This document shows positions 56,041 to 63,500 of a stretch of 64,000 nucleotides of DNA, piece after piece (the stretch's first letter is position 1; each line of letters starts with the position of its first letter). Source of the DNA: Methylorubrum populi. Lineage in GTDB: Bacteria; Pseudomonadota; Alphaproteobacteria; Rhizobiales; Beijerinckiaceae. The stretch lies in contig JAQIIU010000003.1 of assembly GCA_036946625.1 (NCBI GenBank), forward strand, positions 383,961 to 447,960. Reading direction: 5' to 3'. The position numbers and the translations under genes are program-made. The notes under the pieces were generated by a model, which saw nothing but the letters and a program-made list of their open reading frames with translations, was not told the DNA's origin and ran no database searches.

Positions 56041-56283
56041 TCAGCGGCAGATCGTGACGCGTCGGACGATCCAGCCCTCGCCCTCGATCCAGAGGCGGCG
56101 GCGCTGCTTGTTGCAGTTGGCGCCGTCCTCGTCGCCCTCGGCGACCGAGGCCGTCTGCGCAACCTGCGCGGCCTCGGCGACCTGGGTGGTGGTGCTGCGC
56201 CCGGCCGTCTGCGCAGCCAGGCTCGGCGCGGCGGTCAGGACGAGGCCGGCGAGGGCGGCCACGGCGATGGAATGCGCGATCAT
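56041..56283 (-). CDS. Small secreted protein, 80 aa
   Basis: Signal peptide MIAHSIAVAALAGLVLTAAPSLA, then an Ala/Val/Thr/Gln linker (TTTQVAEAAQVAQTASVAEG) and a conserved-looking end NCNKQRRRLWIEGEGWIVRR, terminating VTICR. The ending resembles that of the secreted proteins at 3865 and 46924. Function unknown. ATG 56283. Confidence 0.7.
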   Translation of the reverse strand: MIAHSIAVAALAGLVLTAAPSLAAQTAGRSTTTQVAEAAQVAQTASVAEGDEDGANCNKQRRRLWIEGEGWIVRRVTICR

Positions 56284-56727
56284 GATATCCTGCCCGCGCG
56301 CCGCGAGGGGCGCGCTCCAACGATTCCGTCCGGGCGGCCGGTGGCCCGCTCTGCGGGTGCCGCCGCGTGTTGCATGAACAATCCCCAACGTGGCCGTTGG
56401 GTTTCGCGGGACTTCCGGGAAAACGGCGAAAATTTGTCGGGCTCGCGCGGGGCCGTCTGCGTCGCTTCGGCGCGATCCCGGCGGCCCGGTCCGGTGCTTG
56501 CGAAAATGATGCAAAGGGTTGTACTGGCACAGGCAGCCGAAAGACTGGCGCCTTGTCGTGCGGAAGCGCGGTGCTGTTCTTTTTCGGAACGTTTCCAAAC
56601 TGCGCTTTACAATGCGAAATCGTCGCAGCGTGCCAAGTATTGGTGCTCCCGCGTCGGGCGGTGCCGGGATCGAGGCTTGAGGGTCCGGGAGACGGGTATT
56701 CCGCCGGATCGAATCGGGAGTGACGGG
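56284..56727. promoter_or_regulatory. Divergent region ahead of the iron permease
   Basis: 444 bases, G+C lower than flanks between about 56400 and 56650. No gene supported. It contains the promoters of the permease and the 80-aa secreted protein. I could not identify a Fur, RirA or Irr site with confidence. Confidence 0.35.
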
Positions 56728-57552
56728 ATGACGGACGGATCGACGTTCGTGCAGGCTTTCATGATCCTGTTCCGCGAGGGACTGGAAGCTCTGCTGGTGA
56801 TCGCGGCGTTGGCCGCCTTCCTGCGCCGCGCCGACGCGGCGGATCGGATCGCGCCGGTCTATCTCGGCGCGCTGGCCGCGATCGTGGCCAGCATTGGCAT
56901 GGCCTGGGTGTTCGAGACCTTCTACGACGGCAACCACAGCGACCTGTTCGAGGCCGGGGTGATGCTCGCGGCCGCGGCGCTGCTGTTCTACATGAGCGGC
57001 TGGCTGTTCGTCCGCCAGGATCCGAAGGCGTGGCAGGCCGATCTCAACCGGCTGGCCGAGCGGGCGCTCGGCGCGGGCACCGTGCTGTCGCTGGCCGGCA
57101 TCGCCTTCCTGGCGGTGTTCCGCGAGGGCGCCGAGACCATCCTGTTCGTGCATACCCTGGCCAAGACCGGCAACGGCTTCGACGCCTCGCTGCTCGGTGG
57201 CTTGACCGCCGCGGCCCTGGCGCTGGTGGCGACGTTCGTGGCGATGCAGTGGCTGGCGCTGCGCCTGCCGCTGCGCCCGATGTTCGTGGTGACGTCGGCC
57301 TTCCTGTTCTTCATGGGCGTGCGGATGGTCGGCGAGGCCGTTCAGGAGTTCCAGGAGCAGGCGCTGATCCCCTTCACCACCGACGGCGTGCCGGCCTTCG
57401 TCTCCGATTGGGGCCTGAGCAACGGCAGTTGGGAGGCGCTCGGCACGCAGCTCGTGATCCTGGCCGTGGCGGCGGCCTGCCTCGTCACCCTGCTGCGCAA
57501 GGGCGGCGCCAAGGAAACCCGCGAGGGGCGACCGGTCTCGGCGGCGTCCTGA
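56728..57552 (+). CDS. FTR1-family iron permease (EfeU-like)
   Basis: 274-residue inner-membrane protein with about seven hydrophobic helices. Two REGxE iron-coordinating motifs: FREGLEALLVI at residue 16-20 and FREGAETILF at 132-136. Family role: high-affinity iron uptake, usually with EfeO/EfeB, which are absent here, so ferrous or ferric substrate and partners are open. ATG 56728. Followed by two tandem terminator hairpins. Confidence 0.92.
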   Translation: MTDGSTFVQAFMILFREGLEALLVIAALAAFLRRADAADRIAPVYLGALAAIVASIGMAWVFETFYDGNHSDLFEAGVMLAAAALLFYMSGWLFVRQDPKAWQADLNRLAERALGAGTVLSLAGIAFLAVFREGAETILFVHTLAKTGNGFDASLLGGLTAAALALVATFVAMQWLALRLPLRPMFVVTSAFLFFMGVRMVGEAVQEFQEQALIPFTTDGVPAFVSDWGLSNGSWEALGTQLVILAVAAACLVTLLRKGGAKETREGRPVSAAS

Positions 57553-57562
57553 TCGCGGCGAA

Positions 57563-57622
57563 CGGCGCTCCCGCAAGGGAGCGCCGCGTTCGTTTCACGC
57601 CGCCGGGACCGGCGGCGTTTTC
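57563..57622 (+). terminator. Tandem terminator hairpins after the iron permease
   Basis: First stem CGGCGCTCCC/GGGAGCGCCG with GCAA loop (57563-57586). Second stem ACGCCGCC/GGCGGCGT (57597-57618) followed by TTTT, an intrinsic terminator for the plus strand. Confidence 0.8.
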
Positions 57623-57659
57623 GTGTCTGCGGAGACTTGGCCGCTCGGCGGCGTGCGGC

Positions 57660-57950
57660 ATCCGGGTGATGGCTTCGGGATCCCTCCGTCATCGCGAGGC
57701 TTCAGCCGATACTGCTGGTGAACGGAGCGGCGGCGAGATGAGCGAAGCGTTCGGCTCTCGTCGCGATCGCTTCGCATGACGGCTCGCAATGACGGTGCGG
57801 GTCTGCCTCCTCCGTCATGGCGAGGCGTCAGCCGAAGCAATCCAGGGCGCCGCTCGATCCGGCGATGCCGCGCCGTGGATCGCTTCGCTGACGCTCGCGA
57901 TGACGGAGTGTGGCAAGATCCGAGGCGATCAGCCGGAAGCCGTCTAAGTC
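57660..57950. repeat. Repeat-rich intergenic segment, diverged family B relatives
   Basis: Contains CTCCGTCATCGCGAGGCTTC, CGTCATGGCGAGGCGTCAGC, GCAATCCAGGGCGCCGC and GCTCGCGATGACGGAG, i.e. more than one diverged or nested copy of family B modules in about 290 bases with no gene. The whole 57553-58005 gap is otherwise empty. Confidence 0.55.
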
Positions 57951-58005
57951 TTTGTTTTGAATGGATGTCTTGCGCCGGGTTCGTGTCCGCTTCGGCGAAG
58001 TGTGT

Positions 58006-58704
58006 TCAGCGCAGCCGCCCGTCGTGGATCGCCGAGGCGACGAGCGCGCCCGCCGCGCCGGCCTCGGCGAGCCGCGCGACATCCTCCGGTCCCCGCACCC
58101 CGCCGGCCGCGTAGACCCGCCGGCCCTCTCCCGCCGCGACGGCCCGCGAAATCCCGAACAAATCGGGACCCGTGCCGGTGCCGACGCGGGCCAGCGTCAT
58201 CACGATCACGTCGTCGGGCCATGTCCCCGCATCGTCGTGCAGGGCGTCCGGGCCGAGCCGCTCCTCGCCGCGGCTGTCGAGGGAGAGTACGGCGCGGTTG
58301 CCCAGCCTGCGCACGAGATCCGTGTCCCGCTGACTCTCGCTGCCGATGACCGGACGGCCGAGGCCGAGTCGGGCGAAGCATTCGACCCCGAAAAGATCCG
58401 AAAAGCCGGCATCGACCCACAGCGCCACGCCGGGGCAGGCATGCGCCACCGCCTCCAGGCTGGCGCGGTCGGGCTCGCGGCCTTCCACGATCGCGTCGAG
58501 ATCGGCGACGTAGAGCCGGTCCGCCCCGGTCGCGTCGCGCAGGCCGCGGGCGATGTCGGCGGGGCCCGAGCCTCTGGCCAAGGGGGTGTCGATCGGGGCA
58601 TAGGCGTCGCGTTCGCCCGCGCGGGCGCGCACCACCCGCCCCCGGCGCAGGTCGATCACCGGGATCAGCCGGAACGGCGGCCGCCCCTCGGAAGCATGAG
58701 ACAT
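58006..58704 (-). CDS. HisA-like protein of the H4MPT/methylofuran gene set
   Basis: 232 residues, TIM-barrel protein related to HisA (ProFAR isomerase): LIPVIDLRRGRVVRA, LYVADLDAIVEG, ALWVDAGFSDL, VLSLDSRGEERLG, YAAGGVRGPEDVARLAEAGA and GALVASAIHDG. Gene context (MfnF, DUF447, DHPS-like, MfnE, MfnB nearby) marks it as the archaeal-type COG1411-like homologue found with C1-cofactor genes rather than histidine biosynthesis. Its exact step is unassigned. The start ATG 58704 lies within or next to the divergent MfnF start. Confidence 0.85.
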   Translation of the reverse strand: MSHASEGRPPFRLIPVIDLRRGRVVRARAGERDAYAPIDTPLARGSGPADIARGLRDATGADRLYVADLDAIVEGREPDRASLEAVAHACPGVALWVDAGFSDLFGVECFARLGLGRPVIGSESQRDTDLVRRLGNRAVLSLDSRGEERLGPDALHDDAGTWPDDVIVMTLARVGTGTGPDLFGISRAVAAGEGRRVYAAGGVRGPEDVARLAEAGAAGALVASAIHDGRLR

Positions 58705-59742
58705 CGCGTGAACCGGACTAGGACCAGGGTCGTCGGGTGGGATCTCGGCGGGGTGCATGTCAAGGCGGCCCTCGTCGAGGCGGGCCGCGTGGTCGAGGCG
58801 GTGCAGGCGCCCTGCCGGCTCTGGCGCGGCGTGCCGGCCCTCGACGAGACCTTTTCGCAGTTGCCGGACTGGGTGCGGGGCGAGGCCGCGCACGCCGTCA
58901 CCATGACCGGCGAATTGACCGATTGCTTCGCCGACCGGGCGGACGGCGTGGAGCAGCTTTCCGCCTGGGCCGCCAGGACGCTGACCGGCGGCGTGCGGAT
59001 CTATGCCGGCCGCGCCGGCTTCGTCGCGCCCGACGCCGCCCGCGCGCAGGCGGCCGAGATCGCCTCGGCCAACTGGCACGCCACCGCCGCCCTGGTCGGC
59101 CGGCACGAGGCCGAGGCCCTCCTCGTCGATATCGGCTCGACCACCGCCGACCTGATCCCGATCGTTCGCGGCCGGCCGGCCGCGAGCGGCTACAGCGACG
59201 CCGAGCGGCTGGAGACGGGCGAACTGGTCTATACCGGCGTGGTGCGCACGCCCCTCCTGGCATTCGCGACCCACGCCCCCTGGCGCGGCCGACGCACGGC
59301 GCTGATGGCCGAGACCTTCGCGAGCACCGCCGACATCTACCGCCTCACCGGCGACCTGCCGGAGGAAGCCGACCAGCAGCACAGCGCCGACCTGAAGGGG
59401 AAGTCGATCCCTGAATCCGAGACGCGGCTCGCCCGCATGGTCGGCCGCGACCGGGGGGAGGGGCGTTCGCAGGAGTGGCGGGCACTGGCCGCGTGGTTCG
59501 CCGAGGCTCAGATGCGCCCCCTGCACGATGCCGCCGCCGTGCTGCTCTCGCGATCCGACCTGCCGGCCGACGCGCCGCTCGTGGTCTGCGGCGCCGGCCG
59601 CTTCCTGGCCGAGCGCCTCGCCGGACGACTCGGGCGCCGCGCGATCCCGCTGACCGAGGCGATCGCCGGGCAGATCGGGGGCGAGGCGTCGGCCTGGATC
59701 TCGACCTGCGGGCCGGCCGTCGCCGTCGGGCTGATCGCGTGA
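58696..59742 (+). CDS. MfnF-like actin-fold ATPase (hydantoinase/oxoprolinase-related, H4MPT-linked)
   Basis: 348 residues from ATG 58696 (GTG 58708 equally possible). ASKHA-type phosphate loops VVGWDLGGVHVKAALVEAG and LLVDIGSTTADLIPIVRG, and ETGELVYTGVVRTPLLAF, are those of the H4MPT-linked C1-transfer family. In methanogens a member (MfnF) couples the aminomethylfuran and tyramine-glutamate parts of methanofuran; here it should act in methylofuran synthesis. The 5' end overlaps or abuts that of the divergent HisA-like gene. Confidence 0.85.
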   Translation: MRHRVNRTRTRVVGWDLGGVHVKAALVEAGRVVEAVQAPCRLWRGVPALDETFSQLPDWVRGEAAHAVTMTGELTDCFADRADGVEQLSAWAARTLTGGVRIYAGRAGFVAPDAARAQAAEIASANWHATAALVGRHEAEALLVDIGSTTADLIPIVRGRPAASGYSDAERLETGELVYTGVVRTPLLAFATHAPWRGRRTALMAETFASTADIYRLTGDLPEEADQQHSADLKGKSIPESETRLARMVGRDRGEGRSQEWRALAAWFAEAQMRPLHDAAAVLLSRSDLPADAPLVVCGAGRFLAERLAGRLGRRAIPLTEAIAGQIGGEASAWISTCGPAVAVGLIA

Positions 59743-59794
59743 GGAACGGGGCCGTCTCCGTGCGTTGACGGGGACAGGAAGCAAGGAGACGCGA

Positions 59795-59995
59795 ATGACC
59801 GCAGGAAACAGGCTCGCCCGCATCCTGGCCACCCGCACCGGCGGGGCGATCGAGCTGGCCTTCGTCACCGAGGACGGCCGCACCACCCGGGTGCTGGCGA
59901 GCGAGGATCAGATCGACCGTCTCGTCGACGAGTTGGAGGATGTCCTCAACTCGCCCGCCGAAGACGGTTCCGGCGAGCCGCCCGCCGCGGCGTGA
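59795..59995 (+). CDS. Small protein of the C1-cofactor region, 66 aa
   Basis: ATG 59795 has an AAGGAG ribosome-binding site 7-8 bases upstream. 66 residues: a beta-like start (ARILATRTGGAIELAFVTED), GRTTRVLASEDQIDRLVDEL, and an acidic tail. No family recognised. It lies 52 bases after the MfnF-like gene on the same strand, so co-expression and a cofactor-related role are plausible. A pair of palindromes follows its stop. Confidence 0.7.
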   Translation: MTAGNRLARILATRTGGAIELAFVTEDGRTTRVLASEDQIDRLVDELEDVLNSPAEDGSGEPPAAA

Positions 59996-60013
59996 GCTGC
60001 GGCGACCGCCTCG

Positions 60014-60062
60014 TTTGCATTATCTTTTTCCGAAAGCCGGCGGCCACCTTTCGGGACGATGC
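60014..60062. repeat. Nested palindrome (REP-like), copy 1
   Basis: 49 bp with inner arms CCGAAAG/CTTTCGG and decayed outer arms. 45 of 49 bases match the copy 15 bases downstream. Confidence 0.8.
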
Positions 60063-60076
60063 TCTAAGGTTCTGTT

Positions 60077-60125
60077 TTTGCATCGTCTTTTTCCGAAAGC
60101 CGGCAACCACCTTTCGGGACGATGC
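60077..60125. repeat. Nested palindrome (REP-like), copy 2
   Basis: 49 bp: outer arms GCATCGTC/GACGATGC, then TTTTT, inner arms CCGAAAG/CTTTCGG. It ends one base before the stop codon of the minus-strand beta-propeller gene (60127) and probably serves as terminator for both convergent genes. Confidence 0.85.
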
Positions 60126-60126
60126 T

Positions 60127-60654
60127 TCAGCGCAGGAAATCCCCGAAGGAGCGCGGGCCGTCGCCGGTCTCGATCGTACCGGTGATCGTGAGGCTCGACG
60201 GGTCGATCGGGCTCAAGGCGTTGTCGCCCCGATTGGCGACGACGACCGTCTTCCCGTCGCGGGTGGCGGCGATACCCTCGGGATGGTCGCCGACATCGAT
60301 CGCGGCGATCTTTTTCAAGCCCACGGGATCGAACACCGTCACGGTGTTGAAGTACTGGTCGGTGACGAACCCTCTGCCGTCGGCGAGCGCGATCACGTAG
60401 GGACGCTGGCCGGTGGCGACGTCGATGGCCGAGACGTCGTTCGAGACCACGTTGGCGGTGTAGGCACGGCGGCCGTCCGCCGCCGGAATCCAGCTTCCGT
60501 CCTGGGAATTGCCGACGATCGCCCAGACCTTGTCGGCGGGCGCGTCGATGGTGACGGTCTCGACGATCTTGCGCCGGGTCGGCGCGTGCCGGGCTTGCGC
60601 CCCGGCGGCGGTCGCGACGAGCGCCGCGGCGGCGAGAAGGGTGATCCGCTTCAA
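60127..60654 (-). CDS. Chimeric exported protein: SRPBCC/MxaD-like start fused to YVTN beta-propeller blades
   Basis: 175 residues from TTG 60654 (AGGAG ribosome-binding site 9 bases upstream). Signal peptide KRITLLAAAALVATAAGAQA; then RKIVETVTIDAPADKVWAIV, the opening of SRPBCC/MxaD-like proteins; then an abrupt change to beta-propeller sequence (SNDVSAIDVATGQ, GRGFVTDQYFNTVTVFDPVG, HPEGIAATRDGKTVVVANRG). Only about three blades remain, far from a full propeller, so this looks like a deletion fusion or remnant. It may still be expressed. Confidence 0.6.
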   Translation of the reverse strand: MKRITLLAAAALVATAAGAQARHAPTRRKIVETVTIDAPADKVWAIVGNSQDGSWIPAADGRRAYTANVVSNDVSAIDVATGQRPYVIALADGRGFVTDQYFNTVTVFDPVGLKKIAAIDVGDHPEGIAATRDGKTVVVANRGDNALSPIDPSSLTITGTIETGDGPRSFGDFLR

Positions 60655-60689
60655 AACGCGGTTGCTCCTGTCGAGAGGCTCCCGGCCGC

Positions 60690-61286
60690 TCACAGGGGGC
60701 GGCTCGTCCCGTCGAGGACGCGCCCCTCGCGCCCGAGGGCGCCCGCGACCTTGTCCTCGATCCAGTCCCAGGCCTCGCGCTCGGCGGGGCCGGCGGTCTT
60801 GGAAATCGCTATAGAATGGTAGGCCATTTCCGCCAGGACTTTTTCCGGGCTCAGCATGTGGAGCCGCGTGGACAGGATGGCCGCCTCGATCACCGCGGCT
60901 TGCGCCCGGTTGTAGCCGATGAACGGCACGTGGCTGACCGCGTGCACCATCCGACCGCGGTAGCGCGGGCGTTGCGGATCGTCCTCGACCGCCGCCACCT
61001 CGAACTCGGCGTGTCCGAAGCACGCGGCGAGGCGCTTGCCGGGGATCTTGTCGCAGTCCTCCACCGGCCAGTCGCGCCGCCCGGTGACGACGCCCGCGAT
61101 CACGCGCACGTCGCTCGGGGCGGAGGCCGCGAAACAGGGCCGGTCCGCGAGGTTGTCGATGGTGGGCGAAGGCCGGAAGGGGGCGAGCACGAAATCCTCG
61201 CCCTCGCGGATCAGGCCGAAGGGCACGAGATGCATCGCGCCCGCCGCCGAGAGGGTGGTGACGACGGTCTCCAGGATCAGCGGCAT
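60690..61286 (-). CDS. DUF447 protein of H4MPT gene set
   Basis: 198 residues resembling DUF447 (flavin-reductase/split-barrel-like) proteins that cluster with tetrahydromethanopterin genes in archaea and methylotrophs: ILETVVTTLSAAGAMHLVPF, LAPFRPSPTIDNLADRPCFA, RYRGRMVHAVSHVPFIGYNR and AAVIEAAILSTRLHML. Biochemical role unassigned. ATG 61286 lies beside a REP-like palindrome that separates it from the upstream DHPS-like gene. Confidence 0.82.
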   Translation of the reverse strand: MPLILETVVTTLSAAGAMHLVPFGLIREGEDFVLAPFRPSPTIDNLADRPCFAASAPSDVRVIAGVVTGRRDWPVEDCDKIPGKRLAACFGHAEFEVAAVEDDPQRPRYRGRMVHAVSHVPFIGYNRAQAAVIEAAILSTRLHMLSPEKVLAEMAYHSIAISKTAGPAEREAWDWIEDKVAGALGREGRVLDGTSRPL

Positions 61287-61289
61287 CGT

Positions 61290-61338
61290 GCATCGGCCCG
61301 AAAGATGATCACCGGCTTTTGGAAGAAGCCGGTGCAGA
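61290..61338. repeat. Nested palindrome (REP-like), copy 3, inverted
   Basis: Reverse complement matches the 49-bp unit at 60077 in length and core (CTTTCGG, AAAGCCGGTGATCA), with more changes. It covers the start-proximal leader of the DUF447 gene and the last ten codons of the DHPS-like gene. Confidence 0.7.
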
Positions 61339-62925
61339 CAGGGGTTCGTTCCGCTCCTCGTCCGGCACCAGCCGGCCGCAGACGATGCGCCCGCCCTTCG
61401 GCTCGGCGAGCCGGTCGCGCGCGCCGTCCGAGCCGTGGCCCGTCTCGGTCCCGGGCGGGCCCGCATCCGGCTCCGGCCCGGTGGCGGCGGCGCGAGCGGC
61501 CGCCGGTGCCTCGGGGCCGCCGTGCCGGGTGTGGGCGGGGGGGGATCGGGTCGGACCCGCCGTCTTGAAGGCGGTGGTGTCCTCCTGCGCCCGGTCGGCG
61601 GCACAGCCCCAATCGAGGGGTTCGTCCTGCACGTAGCGCTTGCCGAGGCGGAAGGCGGTCTCGGCCTTGGTCAGTTCCCCGCCGAGATAGAAGGCGTGCG
61701 CGCCGTCGCTCGCCACGCTCAGATCGGGGAAGAAGGCCATCGCGTCGGTGCCGGTGGTGTGGAGGTCGCGGTTGTAGACGTGGATGCCGTCCTCGGCGAC
61801 GGCGATGCGGTAGTTGGGATCGCGCACGTCCGCCGCCAGGGCCGCGATCTCGGCCGCGGTCTGCACGAACGGGCGCTTGTCGTGAAGCGCCAGGAGGTCG
61901 CGGCCGTAGCCCTTGGGCAGGGCGGCGTCTTCCCGCGCCGCGTACATCACCCGGCGGGCGGCGTCGTGCTCCTCCACCGTGCGGCGGGTGTGGTTCGAGA
62001 CCTGCACGATCAGCACGTTGCGGATGGCGAGTTCCGAGCACATGCCGACGAGGAGCGCCGTGACGCCGAGGCTGTCGGCCTCGGTGAGTTCGGTGAGGTT
62101 GCCGGTGCCCATCATCATCTCGATGTCCGGCCAGCGCGCCCGGATCTCGCGATAGCGGCCGATCGAATCGACGAAGCCGAAATGGATCGGCTCCAGGATC
62201 GGGTCGGCCATGTAGGGTCGGCCCGACCGCTCCATCCGCTCGATGGCCCGGTCCAGGGAGGGCAGGTCGTCGGGCCGCATCGGCACGAGGATCGGCACGG
62301 CGTCGGTCTCGAAGGCGAGGTCGAGCGTCTCCTCGTTGAGGCTGAGGAGATAGTCGGCGCCGGCCCGCGCGCCGCGGGTCAGCTCGTTCAGCGAGAAGGA
62401 ATCGACGCTGACCTTCAGCCCCGCACCCTTCAGCGCGCGCACGCTGTCCTCCAGATGCGGGAACGACGTGTCGGGCAACCCGCCGAGATCGATCACGTCG
62501 GCGCCGCGGCGGGCGAGGTCGAGACCCTTGGCCAGGATCTGGTCCGGCGTCATCTTCGAGGCGTCGACGATCTCGGAGAAGATGCGCAGGTCGTGGCGCG
62601 ACAGGTCGACCTTGCGCCCGGTGAGGCCGAGGTAAGCCGGCAAGTCGACGATCTCGTCCGGCCCCCGCTCGACCGGCAGGCCGAAATGCCGGGCCAACGC
62701 CTCCGGATCGGCGCGGCAGCGGCCGGGCAGGACGATCCGGGTCGCCCCCTCCGGCATCGTCACCCGGCGCTTGATGATCTCTTCCGTCATCAGCGCGGCG
62801 ACCTTCACCCCGGCATCGGCGATGCTCCAGGTGAAGCGCTCGGCGGGAAGCGTGGCGGCGACCTTTTCCAGGCGCGCATGGGCCAGCTTGCCGGTGACGA
62901 AGACGAGGTGTTCGGGCGCGCTCAT
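61309..62925 (-). CDS. Dihydropteroate-synthase-related protein (H4MPT pathway)
   Basis: 538 residues. The N-terminal domain (HLVFVTGKLAHARLEKVAAT) is followed by a DHPS-like barrel: ILAKGLDLARRGADVIDLGG, LKVSVDSFSLNELTRGARAG, ADYLLSLNEE, MMMGTGNLTELTEADSLGV, then VQVSNHTRRTVEEHDAARRV. Members of this family accompany methanopterin genes. The last about 80 residues are Pro/Ala/Gly-rich, and the final ten are encoded inside a REP-like repeat (SAPASSKSR), so the tail is probably non-conserved. ATG 62925 overlaps the MfnE-like stop. Confidence 0.85.
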   Translation of the reverse strand: MSAPEHLVFVTGKLAHARLEKVAATLPAERFTWSIADAGVKVAALMTEEIIKRRVTMPEGATRIVLPGRCRADPEALARHFGLPVERGPDEIVDLPAYLGLTGRKVDLSRHDLRIFSEIVDASKMTPDQILAKGLDLARRGADVIDLGGLPDTSFPHLEDSVRALKGAGLKVSVDSFSLNELTRGARAGADYLLSLNEETLDLAFETDAVPILVPMRPDDLPSLDRAIERMERSGRPYMADPILEPIHFGFVDSIGRYREIRARWPDIEMMMGTGNLTELTEADSLGVTALLVGMCSELAIRNVLIVQVSNHTRRTVEEHDAARRVMYAAREDAALPKGYGRDLLALHDKRPFVQTAAEIAALAADVRDPNYRIAVAEDGIHVYNRDLHTTGTDAMAFFPDLSVASDGAHAFYLGGELTKAETAFRLGKRYVQDEPLDWGCAADRAQEDTTAFKTAGPTRSPPAHTRHGGPEAPAAARAAATGPEPDAGPPGTETGHGSDGARDRLAEPKGGRIVCGRLVPDEERNEPLSAPASSKSR

Positions 62926-63500
62926 GCGGCGTGCCTCCCGGAAACGGGTTCGGGGCCGCGGATCAGGATGTCGCCGGGGTAGGCGGCGGCGAAGCGCGGG
63001 AAGGCGGCATCGACGAGGCCGGCCCGCGCGAGCGCCGCCGGGTCGGCACCGGGCGGAATGTCGGCCGACTTCACGATGACGCAGCGTTCCGCGCCGAGCC
63101 GCGCCGCGAGCCAGAGGGCGAGGCTGTCGGAGGTGACCTCCCAACTCTCCGCGATGTCGGGGCGGCCGGCTTTCAATGCGACCGGATCCCAGATCGCCGC
63201 GCGTCCCCGATCGAGGGCGGCGGCCACGGCCTCCGGGCTCGCGGCGACGGCGAGGCGCGGTTCGAGCGCGGAAAACACCTCGGCCATGCGGCCCATGGCA
63301 TCGAGGGCGAGACGGTGGGCCAGCGCGTCGTCGAATCCGAGCGTGGCCTGCGTCGCGCGCACCGCGTCGGCGAAGGGGCCGCCGCCGGGCACGATCGCGA
63401 CGGGGGCGCACTGCGCGCAGTCGGCGAGGAGGGCGCGGAGTCGCTCACGATCCGAGACGAGGCTGCCGCCGATTTTGACGACGCGACGCATCTTCGTCAC
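62922..63500 (-). CDS. Amino acid kinase-family protein, MfnE-like
   Basis: 192 residues: VVKIGGSLVSDRERLRAL, IVPGGGPFADAVRATQATLG, AHRLALDAMGRMAEVFSALE, WEVTSDSLALWLAARLGAER, VIVKSADIPPG. Matches the small aspartokinase-fold proteins next to C1-cofactor genes; in methanogens MfnE phosphorylates aminomethylfuran phosphate for methanofuran synthesis. Overlaps both neighbours by 4 bases (ATGA on each side), indicating a tight operon mfnB-mfnE-DHPS-like. Confidence 0.85.
   Translation of the reverse strand: MTKMRRVVKIGGSLVSDRERLRALLADCAQCAPVAIVPGGGPFADAVRATQATLGFDDALAHRLALDAMGRMAEVFSALEPRLAVAASPEAVAAALDRGRAAIWDPVALKAGRPDIAESWEVTSDSLALWLAARLGAERCVIVKSADIPPGADPAALARAGLVDAAFPRFAAAYPGDILIRGPEPVSGRHAA

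Noticed and set aside
56367..56723. 118-codon frame ahead of the iron permease
   Set aside because: Low-complexity, no ribosome-binding site, poor codon bias; kept as regulatory region.
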